From Candidatus Brevefilum sp. (lineage in GTDB: Bacteria; Chloroflexota; Anaerolineae; Anaerolineales; Anaerolineaceae): 5,621 bases of DNA. Under the pieces are notes generated by a model. It was given only the letters and a program-made list of their open reading frames with translations, was not told the DNA's origin and made no database searches. Positions within the stretch are counted from its first letter, which is position 1. The number at the start of each line of letters is the position of its first letter. A program made the position numbers and the translations under genes. The stretch spans positions 1 through 5,621 of the forward strand of contig SLIC01000110.1 of NCBI GenBank assembly GCA_007135845.1, written 5' to 3'. Below, piece by piece: positions 1 through 5,621 of the stretch.

Positions 1-782
1 AGCAGAATCAGCGCCAGGAACTCGTCGAACTCTATCCTGAGCAGCATTTCACCCAACCGCCACCACGGTTTACTGAAGCCTCCCTGGTTCAAGTGTTAGA
101 AGAAAATGGCATAGGCAGACCATCAACCTATGCACCGATCCTGACAACTATTCAAAACCGTGGTTATGTTCTTCGGGAAGATAAACGGCTGATACCGACA
201 GAGACAGGCTTCCTGGTGAATGACCTCGTGGTTGAGTTTTTCCCCAATGTGGTTGACATTGGCTTCACTTCACGACTTGAAGATCAGCTTGATATGATCG
301 CATCCGGTGATGCCCAGTGGGTGGCTGTTATCCGAGAATTTTATGAGTCGTTTTCCGAACGTCTGGAACATGCTGAAGGGGCGATGCCAGAAAAGAAAGC
401 GGAGCTGGAAAAAGTCGGTCGTGACTGTCCAAAATGCGGTCAGGATTTAATTATCCGCTGGGGACGTTTTGGAAAATTTGTCGGCTGCAGTAATTTTCCG
501 GATTGCCGTTATACAGAACCATATCTTGAAAAAATTGGCATGCCATGTCCTGATTGTGATGAGGGGGAAGTTGTCAGACGGAAAACCCGCAAAGGAAGAA
601 CGTTTTACGGCTGCTCTCAGTACCCGGAATGTGATTTTACATCCTGGAAGCAACCCGTCCCTACAAAGTGCCCAAATTGTTCAGGCACATTAGTGCTTTC
701 CAATAAGCGGCATGTGCAATGTATGGATTGTGAAACAACCTTTTTGCAGGATGAGGTTCTAGAAGAAACGGAAGTGGCATAA
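1..782 (+). CDS. topA: DNA topoisomerase I (type IA), C-terminal part, 5'-truncated by the window edge
   Basis: TopA relaxes negatively supercoiled DNA by cutting and passing single strands. The first complete codon is at 3, and 259 residues are visible before the TAA at 780-782. An in-frame GTG at 93 is not the start, because the family signature runs through it: FTQPPPRFTEASL at fragment residues 16-28, then LEENGIGRPSTYAPI at 32-46. These belong to the end of the type IA core, so the active-site tyrosine and the Toprim domain lie upstream. The tail carries three four-cysteine zinc ribbons of the topoisomerase C4 type. Their cysteines are at fragment residues 142, 145, 162 and 168 (bases 426-506), 182, 185, 204 and 210 (546-632), and 223, 226, 240 and 243 (669-731). 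The third is shorter, with only 13 residues between its cysteine pairs, and an acidic tail follows. No cysteine is missing and no frameshift is seen. Identification is secure. Confidence 0.97.
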   Translation, partial: QNQRQELVELYPEQHFTQPPPRFTEASLVQVLEENGIGRPSTYAPILTTIQNRGYVLREDKRLIPTETGFLVNDLVVEFFPNVVDIGFTSRLEDQLDMIASGDAQWVAVIREFYESFSERLEHAEGAMPEKKAELEKVGRDCPKCGQDLIIRWGRFGKFVGCSNFPDCRYTEPYLEKIGMPCPDCDEGEVVRRKTRKGRTFYGCSQYPECDFTSWKQPVPTKCPNCSGTLVLSNKRHVQCMDCETTFLQDEVLEETEVA

Positions 783-812
783 AGCTTGCACATTCTTTTC
801 TGAGTGAATTTA

Positions 813-841
813 TTGCATAAAACGAGCATCTATTTTATAAT
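813..841 (+). promoter_or_regulatory. Candidate sigma-70-type promoter for the membrane-protein gene
   Basis: A TTGCAT box at 813-818 and a perfect TATAAT box at 836-841 are separated by 17 bases, in an AT-rich gap just after topA. Transcription would start near 848, giving a leader of about 39 bases to the ATG at 887. The -35 box matches consensus at only three of six positions, so the strength of the call comes from the -10 box, the ideal spacing and the location. I see no convincing terminator for topA in this gap, so read-through from topA is also possible. Confidence 0.5.
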
Positions 842-876
842 AATCACAACACTTGTATTTCACGAAAAGAAAGAAC

Positions 877-880
877 GGAG
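877..880 (+). promoter_or_regulatory. Ribosome binding site deciding the ATG at 887
   Basis: GGAG lies six bases upstream of the ATG at 887, which is good spacing. A TTG two codons earlier, at 881, would touch the GGAG directly and leave no spacing, so 887 is the preferred start. Confidence 0.65.
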
Positions 881-886
881 TTGAGG

Positions 887-1969
887 ATGGACTCAGAAAA
901 GATTAAAAACTGGCTTAAAGATTTTAGAATCACATTGCCAGCAGGTGTTCTGCTGGGTTTGATCCTGGGGTTGGTTATCGGGTGGGGCATCTGGCCTGTT
1001 CAATGGACGGATCTGGCACCTTATCATCTCAGACCAGATCTACGTGAGGACTATCTACGAATGTCGATCTTCACTTCGACATCGGTCGGTGATGCAAGCA
1101 TTGCTGAAAAAGCGTGGTTTGAACTTGCGGATACAGCAGAAGAAACGTTGCAGACAGTCAAGAATCAACCGAGATACCTTTCAGATGCACAAATAACCAG
1201 CTTCATCGTGCTTGTTGGTGCAGAACTAGGTGAAGTTCCCGCAGAGGTTGAACCTGTACCGCCAGAACCCGAGATAGAACCAATCGACGAAACAGCAGGG
1301 CCAAATTGGTTGTTGTTGGTTGGCTTGTGTCTTGTCCTTTTGTTGGTGGCTGGTGGTGTGATTTTCTTCTTTGTGGTTCGATCAAAACCATCCGGAGGCG
1401 ATAGGGTTGAAACCCTTGATCAACATACAATGCCAGATGATGATGTGGATTTTGAGGAGGACGCTATGCGATTTGCCCCTCAAGAACCGCCCGCGAGGTA
1501 TGAGCCGCCCCCACAAGAACCCCAAGCTGTACCTGTTGCACAATTTATGACAACTTATGTTGTTGGGGATGATCTGTATGACGATTCTTTTAGTGTTGAT
1601 GCCCCAACGGGTGAATTTCTCGGTGAGTGTGGTGTGGGTATTTCTGAGACGGTAGGTGTCGGAGATCCGAAACGGGTGACCGCATTTGAGGTTTGGTTAT
1701 TTGACAAGAATGATATCCAAACAGTGACCAAGGTGATTATGAGCGACCATGCTTATGAGGATGGTAAGTTGCGCATGCGGCTTGAATCGAAGGGTGAGCT
1801 TGTTTTGGCTGAGCCTGGCAAACAAATTTTGCTTGAAACAGAAACACTGCAGCTCGAAGCCCGAATCATTGATATGTCATATGGTGAAGGTGCAGCGCCG
1901 GATCTGAGTTTCTTTGATCGTTTGACTTTAGAGTTGGCTGTATGGCCCAAAGAGGTGTCTGCTTTTTAA
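887..1969 (+). CDS. Unrecognised two-helix membrane protein with a cytoplasmic beta-rich domain
   Basis: I do not recognise a named family for this 360-residue protein. Residues 1-17 are short and basic. Helix 1 spans about 18-38 and is Gly/Leu/Ile-rich, ending in WGIWPV. Residues 39-140 form a soluble stretch with HLRPDLREDYLRM at about 47-59, predicted helices, then a Pro/Glu linker at about 116-134. Helix 2 spans about 141-165 and is followed by Arg/Lys. A low-complexity acidic and proline-rich linker covers about 166-215. The C-terminal 140 residues look like a compact mixed-beta domain. By the positive-inside rule both ends face the cytoplasm and the 39-140 loop lies outside. The loop resembles the 'LR..YR..Y' helical module I associate with Chloroflexota membrane proteins, an impression rather than a match. 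It has its own promoter candidate, follows topA in the same direction and ends at the shared hairpin. A structural or envelope-associated scaffold role is a guess; no catalytic motif is visible. Confidence 0.85.
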   Translation: MDSEKIKNWLKDFRITLPAGVLLGLILGLVIGWGIWPVQWTDLAPYHLRPDLREDYLRMSIFTSTSVGDASIAEKAWFELADTAEETLQTVKNQPRYLSDAQITSFIVLVGAELGEVPAEVEPVPPEPEIEPIDETAGPNWLLLVGLCLVLLLVAGGVIFFFVVRSKPSGGDRVETLDQHTMPDDDVDFEEDAMRFAPQEPPARYEPPPQEPQAVPVAQFMTTYVVGDDLYDDSFSVDAPTGEFLGECGVGISETVGVGDPKRVTAFEVWLFDKNDIQTVTKVIMSDHAYEDGKLRMRLESKGELVLAEPGKQILLETETLQLEARIIDMSYGEGAAPDLSFFDRLTLELAVWPKEVSAF

Positions 1970-1988
1970 AAGTTCATCTCCTTAAATT

Positions 1989-2020
1989 ACACAGCCCCCC
2001 TTGGTTTTGGGGGGCTGTGT
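1989..2020. terminator. Bidirectional hairpin terminator between converging genes
   Basis: ACACAGCCCCCC at 1989-2000 pairs perfectly with GGGGGGCTGTGT at 2009-2020, giving a 12-bp stem with an 8-base loop. It sits 19 bases after the membrane-protein stop and 16 bases after the end of greA on the other strand. The tracts following the stem in either direction are AT-rich but not long runs of T, so it is an imperfect intrinsic terminator. Position and stem strength favour termination for both transcripts. Confidence 0.75.
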
Positions 2021-2036
2021 GGTTATTAAGCCAAAA

Positions 2037-2522
2037 TTATTCGATGGCTAAGATCTCCAAGTTAATGCTGCCATTGGGAAGGATGGCTGTAACACGATCG
2101 CCAACTTTATGACCAAGCAGTGCTTTACCAATGGGGGATTCATGAGAAATTCTTCCTTCTCGAGGGTTTGCTTCCTGGCTGCCAACCAGGTGATAGGTCT
2201 CTGCGGGGTAATCCTCTTCTTTGATGGTGACTTTAGCACCGACCGCAACGCGATCATAATCAGACTTGGTCTCAATTACTTCTGCGTGAAATAGGATGGC
2301 TTCAATTTCCTGGATGCGACCTTCAAGGAAGCCCTGATCTTCTTTTGCTTTGTGATAATCAGCGTTCTCCGAAAGGTCACCCATTGAAATTGCGTTTTTT
2401 AAACGCTCAGCAAGCGACTTGCGACCGTTGTTTTTTAGCTCTTGCAGTTCTGCTTCTAGTTTTTGTTTTCCTTCAGGGGTCAGGTAGTGTTTTCTTTGAC
2501 CGTTAGGGGTTTCGTTGCTCAT
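2037..2522 (-). CDS. greA: Transcription elongation factor GreA
   Basis: GreA enters the secondary channel of backtracked RNA polymerase and stimulates cleavage of the 3' end of the transcript, rescuing arrested elongation complexes. The 161 residues match the usual length of about 158. The N-terminal coiled coil covers about residues 12-83. Its tip carries MGDLSENADYHKAKEDQ at 47-63, with Asp49 and Glu52 in the places of the metal-coordinating acidic pair of E. coli GreA. The C-terminal FKBP-like domain follows, with VAVGAKVTI at 92-100 and SPIGKALLGHKVGDRV at 129-144. The ATG at 2522-2520 is preceded by GAGG at 2530-2527 with four bases of spacing, which is short but usable. It lies 34 bases after dgt on the same strand and has its own promoter candidate, so it may be transcribed both with and without the upstream genes. 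Confidence 0.97.
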   Translation of the reverse strand: MSNETPNGQRKHYLTPEGKQKLEAELQELKNNGRKSLAERLKNAISMGDLSENADYHKAKEDQGFLEGRIQEIEAILFHAEVIETKSDYDRVAVGAKVTIKEEDYPAETYHLVGSQEANPREGRISHESPIGKALLGHKVGDRVTAILPNGSINLEILAIE

Positions 2523-2549
2523 ATTGCCTCATTAATTATTGTTTTGTTC

Positions 2550-2579
2550 ATTGTACCTAGGGTAATGTTTCAGGGTCAA
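2550..2579 (-). promoter_or_regulatory. Candidate internal promoter for greA, inside the 3' end of dgt
   Basis: On the minus strand TTGACC (2579-2574) and TACAAT (2555-2550) are separated by 18 bases. Each box matches the sigma-70 consensus at five of six positions. The -35 box lies in the last codons of dgt and the -10 box just past its stop. Initiation would fall near 2543, leaving a leader of about 20 bases that contains the greA ribosome binding site. Confidence 0.55.
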
Positions 2580-3711
2580 ACAATTTCCGGTATTCATCAA
2601 TCGCGAATCGATCGGTCATTCCGGCGATATAGTAACAAATCGATTGTTCTAAACCTTTTTCTTCTATGGTGCTTTGGAATTGGTAAGGTAATATCGATGG
2701 CTCATCGAGATAAGCATTGAATAAACTTTCGATAATTCTCTCCGCTTTCACTGACATGCGAACCACCCGGTAATGATTGTACAAATCGTTGTAGAGAAAA
2801 TCTTTTAATTCACGGTTGCGGCGATGCATATCCTCGCTGAAACCGACCACATTATAGGGAAGTTTTTGAAGTTCCTCAACCGTTCGAATTCCGCTGCGCC
2901 GGATCATGCGATCAATGGATTGGATCAAATCAGTCACTTCAATGCCAATCAAGCGGCGAATCAACCGGTGTCGAGAAAGTTCGTCCAGTGTATCCGTGCG
3001 ACGTCTGCCGATACTTTCGTTGATTACCTCCCACAGGGAGATGCCAGCCAATTGTTCGGGTGTGATCATGCCAGAACGCAAGCCGTCGTCTAAGTCGTGG
3101 GCTGTGTAGGCCAGTTCGTCAGCGGCGTTGGTAATTTGGGCTTCGAGATGTCCGCGCAGTTTGGGGTCGAAATCCTGGGCATCGGCAACATCGTATTCTG
3201 TTTCATGTTTAACGATGCCTTCTAGAACTTCCCAGGTGAGATTAAGGCCATTGAACTCTGGGTAGCGATTCTCAATTTCAGTGACGATGCGTAAGGAATG
3301 CCGGTTGTGGTCAAAGCCGCCGTGGTCAACCATCAAACGCGCCAGGGCACGTTCGCCCGAATGACCAAATGGGGGGTGTCCCAGGTCGTGGGCAAGGCAG
3401 ATGGTCTCGACCAGATCTTCATTCGCGCCTAAGGCTCGCGCAACACTACGCCCTATTTGGGCAACCTCTAAGGTGTGAGTGAGGCGTGTGCGGTAATAAT
3501 CACCTTCGTAATTGATAAAGACCTGCGTCTTGTATTCTAATCTCCGGAAGGCGGTCGTATGCAAGATCCGATCCCGGTCACGCTGGAAGACGGTGCGGTA
3601 ATCCGGTTCATCTTCAGGATGTTTTCGCCCCTTGCTGTCCCTGCTGAGGACTGCGTAAGGTGCGAGAACCTGCTCTTCCAATTCTTCTAGTTGATGGCGC
3701 GTAAAAAGCAT
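2557..3711 (-). CDS. dgt: dGTPase-like HD-domain deoxynucleotide triphosphohydrolase
   Basis: Members of this HD-superfamily branch split dNTPs into deoxynucleoside and triphosphate, adjusting dNTP pools. The protein has 384 residues, the length of the shorter dGTPase-like subgroup rather than the longer E. coli Dgt. The N-terminal signature DYRTVFQRDRDRILHT spans residues 37-52 and FRRLEYKTQVF spans 55-65. The metal-binding HD set is intact: His79 in RLTHT, His108-Asp109 in LAHDLGHPPFGHSGE, and probably Asp198 in AADELAYTAHDLDDG. His112, His117 and Glu120 of the catalytic segment are also present. Residues from about 280 form the C-terminal HD-associated helical region. The ATG at 3711 has GGAG ten bases upstream, slightly long spacing. 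It lies between the isoprenoid kinase and greA on the same strand. Preference for dGTP over other dNTPs cannot be read from sequence, and many relatives act on several dNTPs. A phage-defence role is known for some dGTPases, but nothing here supports it. Confidence 0.93.
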   Translation of the reverse strand: MLFTRHQLEELEEQVLAPYAVLSRDSKGRKHPEDEPDYRTVFQRDRDRILHTTAFRRLEYKTQVFINYEGDYYRTRLTHTLEVAQIGRSVARALGANEDLVETICLAHDLGHPPFGHSGERALARLMVDHGGFDHNRHSLRIVTEIENRYPEFNGLNLTWEVLEGIVKHETEYDVADAQDFDPKLRGHLEAQITNAADELAYTAHDLDDGLRSGMITPEQLAGISLWEVINESIGRRRTDTLDELSRHRLIRRLIGIEVTDLIQSIDRMIRRSGIRTVEELQKLPYNVVGFSEDMHRRNRELKDFLYNDLYNHYRVVRMSVKAERIIESLFNAYLDEPSILPYQFQSTIEEKGLEQSICYYIAGMTDRFAIDEYRKLFDPETLP

Positions 3712-3743
3712 TATGTGTTAACTCCATTATTTCAATCAGAAGG

Positions 3744-3770
3744 TGATTATACTGGATTAATCCCTAATCA
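3744..3770 (-). promoter_or_regulatory. Nested inverted repeat over a -10-like box upstream of dgt
   Basis: The 59-base gap before dgt contains TGATTA at 3744-3749 and its complement TAATCA at 3765-3770. They flank a perfect 10-base palindrome, GGATTAATCC, at 3754-3763. On the minus strand a perfect TATAAT box (3751-3746) overlaps the dgt-proximal arm, but no good -35 box stands 16-18 bases before it. It could be an operator over a weak dgt promoter, or chance in AT-rich DNA. A hairpin would be weak, since the inner palindrome has no loop. Confidence 0.3.
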
Positions 3771-4664
3771 TCATTTAGGTGTAAGACGACCTGGTGGTTC
3801 AATGTCCCTAACAGAACCATTTTCATTGGCGATCAGGGTGCCCATTGGCACGCCATTCAACGATTGATATAAAGCATTTGGTTTAACGCCAGAAAATATT
3901 TGAATTTTGAGATTGGGATTTTCTTTGATCAGGTTGATCATCATTTCAACCTTTGCCAGCATCCCACCGGTGACATCAACCGCATGTGAAGTGGACAGAC
4001 CGGGCAGTATTTGGCTGAAGTTGTCAGGTGTGATGCAGGGTATCACTTCAGCATGTCTTTGACTGTCGGTTCCTGGATGAGCGGGTTGGGTTTTGATAGG
4101 ATAGTGCCGATAGACGCCATCCTCCACACCTGTGATGAGAATCTCTTGGGGTTCTAACAATCGGGCCAGGTATTGAAAGACGGCCTCAGTTGAAAGGATT
4201 GTGCCGCCAATTATGTTATCAAAGGTCACGTCACCCTGGACGACGGGGACGAGTCCATGGGAAAGGGCAAGTTTGATCGGCCCGGTATCCCAGGATTCGA
4301 TCTTTTTATTGTGGGTGATGATTCCAGCGGAAGGAGGAAAAGCCATCACAGGCAGGCCGGATTGTGCTAGGGCTTCGATTACCATTTGGTTTAATGCCCG
4401 CGCGGCTGACCATACCTCGGCAAAGCCCTGCCAGTAGGTTTGATCCTCTCCGCCAGACTGAGTCTGATACTGATTGGCGACCGCATGACCAAATGAGCCT
4501 GAGCCATGGCCAATCAACAACTGGTTATGAGGGTTTTCATGCATGGCACTGGCAATCTCATCGGCGAGTCGGTGGATTACCTCCGGGTGTGGCGTCATTG
4601 GTTTGGATTTGTCCGTAATCAATGATCCACCTAATTTAAGGAAAATCAGCTTTCCATTTCGCAT
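3771..4664 (-). CDS. ipk: Isopentenyl phosphate kinase (amino acid kinase fold)
   Basis: The enzyme phosphorylates isopentenyl phosphate with ATP to isopentenyl diphosphate, the last step of the alternative mevalonate pathway in the cytoplasm. The 297 residues open with FLKLGGSLITDKSKP (8-22), the nucleotide-binding start of the amino acid kinase family, with Lys10. GHGSGSFGH (52-60) carries the histidine that distinguishes this kinase from most of the superfamily; here it falls at residue 60, as in the Methanocaldococcus jannaschii enzyme. VPVVQGDVTFD (139-149), GTILSTE (154-160), LITGVEDGVY (176-185) and DVTGGMLAKVE (230-240) follow the family order. A polar tail of about 17 residues after GTLIAN (275-280) looks dispensable. 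The ATG overlaps the mevalonate kinase stop in TAATG, and only a weak GAGAAG lies upstream, suggesting translational coupling. The main alternative is another small-molecule kinase of the fold, such as a fosfomycin kinase relative, but the neighbour argues strongly for this role. Confidence 0.92.
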   Translation of the reverse strand: MRNGKLIFLKLGGSLITDKSKPMTPHPEVIHRLADEIASAMHENPHNQLLIGHGSGSFGHAVANQYQTQSGGEDQTYWQGFAEVWSAARALNQMVIEALAQSGLPVMAFPPSAGIITHNKKIESWDTGPIKLALSHGLVPVVQGDVTFDNIIGGTILSTEAVFQYLARLLEPQEILITGVEDGVYRHYPIKTQPAHPGTDSQRHAEVIPCITPDNFSQILPGLSTSHAVDVTGGMLAKVEMMINLIKENPNLKIQIFSGVKPNALYQSLNGVPMGTLIANENGSVRDIEPPGRLTPK

Positions 4665-5617
4665 TATCTTCTCACTTTATTCAAGCTGGTCGTGATTATC
4701 CGAATGGCACCGGCGTTGAGCAGGGCAGCAGCGATATCGTCCATTTTATCTGGTGAAGACAGGGCGATGATGTTGCCTCCACGACCACCGCCAGAGAGCT
4801 TGGCACCCACTGCACCAGCGTTCTTTGCGGCAATAATGAGCCTTTCCAGGATTGGGCTGCTGACATTGATTTGTTCTAACAAGCGCTGGTTCTCGTCGAT
4901 CAATGCACCTAACTGTGTCAAGTCGCCTTTGATCAAACTCTCACGAGCGTTTCGAGTTATTTCTCCGATTTTGTTAAGGATTTGACCATAGTTTTGTGGA
5001 TCTGTATCAAACAGATTGCGCACATCTGAGACTGTTTCACGGGTAGGTGTTTTCTCTCCGCTGTCAGCAATGACCCAATGGGTGGGTTGTTCGATCTCAA
5101 GGTGTTCAATGGGTTGGTCACGGATAAAAAAAACCGGCTTTTGATGGGCAATGACATTGTTGTCGATCCCTGAGGGTGTCCCGTGTTGGATAATCTCTAC
5201 TTGATAAGCGAAGGCGGAAACTTGATCAGCGGAGAGGGGTAACCCAAAGAAGTTTGACAGGGCACGGATGATGGCTGTCGAGATGGCAGCACTCGAACCC
5301 ATGCCCGCCGCCATGGGGATTGTGGATGATATGTGCAATGTAAATGCGGGAATGTGTTTAACTCCGGCGGCTTCAAAACTTAATCGGGCAGCGATGGCAA
5401 TGGGGTCATCCTCAGCCAGGTCTGATAAAGCAGAATCGAGCAAAATATCCGGCGCCTGGACACGAACCTCTCCGGGACGGCCATCAGGGTTGGGGATCAC
5501 CCGGGCGATGGCAGATACTTTAATGACAGGTATGGCAATTGCCGGTTGACCGTATACGACAGCATGTTCACCGAATAAGATGATTTTGCCAGGGGCTTTT
5601 GCATATATTACAGGCAT
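4664..5617 (-). CDS. mvk: Mevalonate kinase (GHMP kinase family)
   Basis: The enzyme phosphorylates mevalonate to mevalonate 5-phosphate with ATP in isoprenoid precursor synthesis. All three GHMP motifs are present in 317 residues, the usual length for prokaryotic members. Motif 1 is KAPGKIILFGEHAVVYG at 7-23, with Lys11 in the place of human Lys13. Motif 2 is PMAAGMGSSAA at 101-111. Motif 3 is KLSGGGRGGN at 273-282. Glu141 and Asp152 in EIIQHGTPSGIDN have the 11-residue spacing of the human metal-binding Glu193 and catalytic Asp204. Motif 3 departs from the common KLTGAGGGG form by an Arg and a GGG start. The ATG at 5617-5615 has an in-frame TAA directly before it, so the gene cannot extend upstream and is complete. 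Only four bases upstream are visible, so its ribosome binding site and promoter are not seen; that TAA may be an upstream gene's stop. It overlaps the next kinase gene by one base. Confidence 0.95.
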   Translation of the reverse strand: MPVIYAKAPGKIILFGEHAVVYGQPAIAIPVIKVSAIARVIPNPDGRPGEVRVQAPDILLDSALSDLAEDDPIAIAARLSFEAAGVKHIPAFTLHISSTIPMAAGMGSSAAISTAIIRALSNFFGLPLSADQVSAFAYQVEIIQHGTPSGIDNNVIAHQKPVFFIRDQPIEHLEIEQPTHWVIADSGEKTPTRETVSDVRNLFDTDPQNYGQILNKIGEITRNARESLIKGDLTQLGALIDENQRLLEQINVSSPILERLIIAAKNAGAVGAKLSGGGRGGNIIALSSPDKMDDIAAALLNAGAIRIITTSLNKVRR

Positions 5618-5621
5618 TTAA

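Noticed and set aside
93..95. GTG as a possible start of a short topoisomerase-like zinc-ribbon protein
   Set aside because: The open frame continues to the window edge with typical TopA sequence before the GTG, so it is an internal valine codon of a truncated topA.
881..883. TTG start for the membrane protein
   Set aside because: It abuts the GGAG ribosome binding site with no spacing, while the ATG at 887 has six bases of spacing.
1305..1385. Strongly G/T-rich stretch resembling a special sequence element
   Set aside because: It encodes transmembrane helix 2, and Leu, Val, Gly and Phe codons explain the bias.
2463..2720. Plus-strand open frame of 85 codons crossing the greA-dgt junction
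   Set aside because: It is antisense to two conserved genes and to the greA promoter candidate, and its product shows no recognisable motif.
2557..3711. dGTPase as part of an anti-phage island
   Set aside because: Some dGTPases defend against phage, but here the neighbours are housekeeping genes and no mobile or defence gene is near.
4201..4618. Two overlapping plus-strand open frames opposite the isopentenyl phosphate kinase gene
   Set aside because: They are antisense to a conserved kinase with full motifs and their products look like random translation.

Overview
The window looks like chromosomal housekeeping DNA from a Chloroflexota bacterium, probably Anaerolineae-like. The reasons are a bacterial topA with three C-terminal zinc ribbons, a mevalonate kinase next to an archaeal-type isopentenyl phosphate kinase (a pairing reported in Chloroflexota), and a two-helix membrane protein whose outer loop resembles a module I associate with this phylum. 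The taxon is an inference from protein style. No mobile element, rRNA, tRNA or CRISPR array was seen.

Layout: two genes point right and four point left, and they meet at about 2.0 kb. Positions 1-782 hold the 3' part of topA (the catalytic tyrosine lies upstream of the window). A gap of 104 bases follows, with a good promoter (TTGCAT, 17 bases, TATAAT). It leads into an unrecognised membrane protein at 887-1969. A perfect 12-bp hairpin at 1989-2020 sits between the converging gene ends and probably terminates transcription from both sides.

The leftward genes, in transcription order, are mevalonate kinase (5617-4664), isopentenyl phosphate kinase (4664-3771), a dGTPase-like HD-domain dNTP triphosphohydrolase (3711-2557) and greA (2522-2037). 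The two kinases overlap by one base (TAATG), so they are very likely translated from one message. dgt follows after a 59-base gap containing a nested inverted repeat over a -10-like box. greA follows after 34 bases and has its own good promoter candidate inside the end of dgt (TTGACC, 18 bases, TACAAT).

How they fit together: the kinase pair supplies the first and last steps of the alternative mevalonate route (mevalonate to mevalonate 5-phosphate, and isopentenyl phosphate to isopentenyl diphosphate). The linking decarboxylase is not in the window and would be expected upstream of 5621 or elsewhere in the genome. topA, dgt and greA serve DNA supercoiling, dNTP pool control and transcript elongation. 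The least explained item is the membrane protein downstream of topA.
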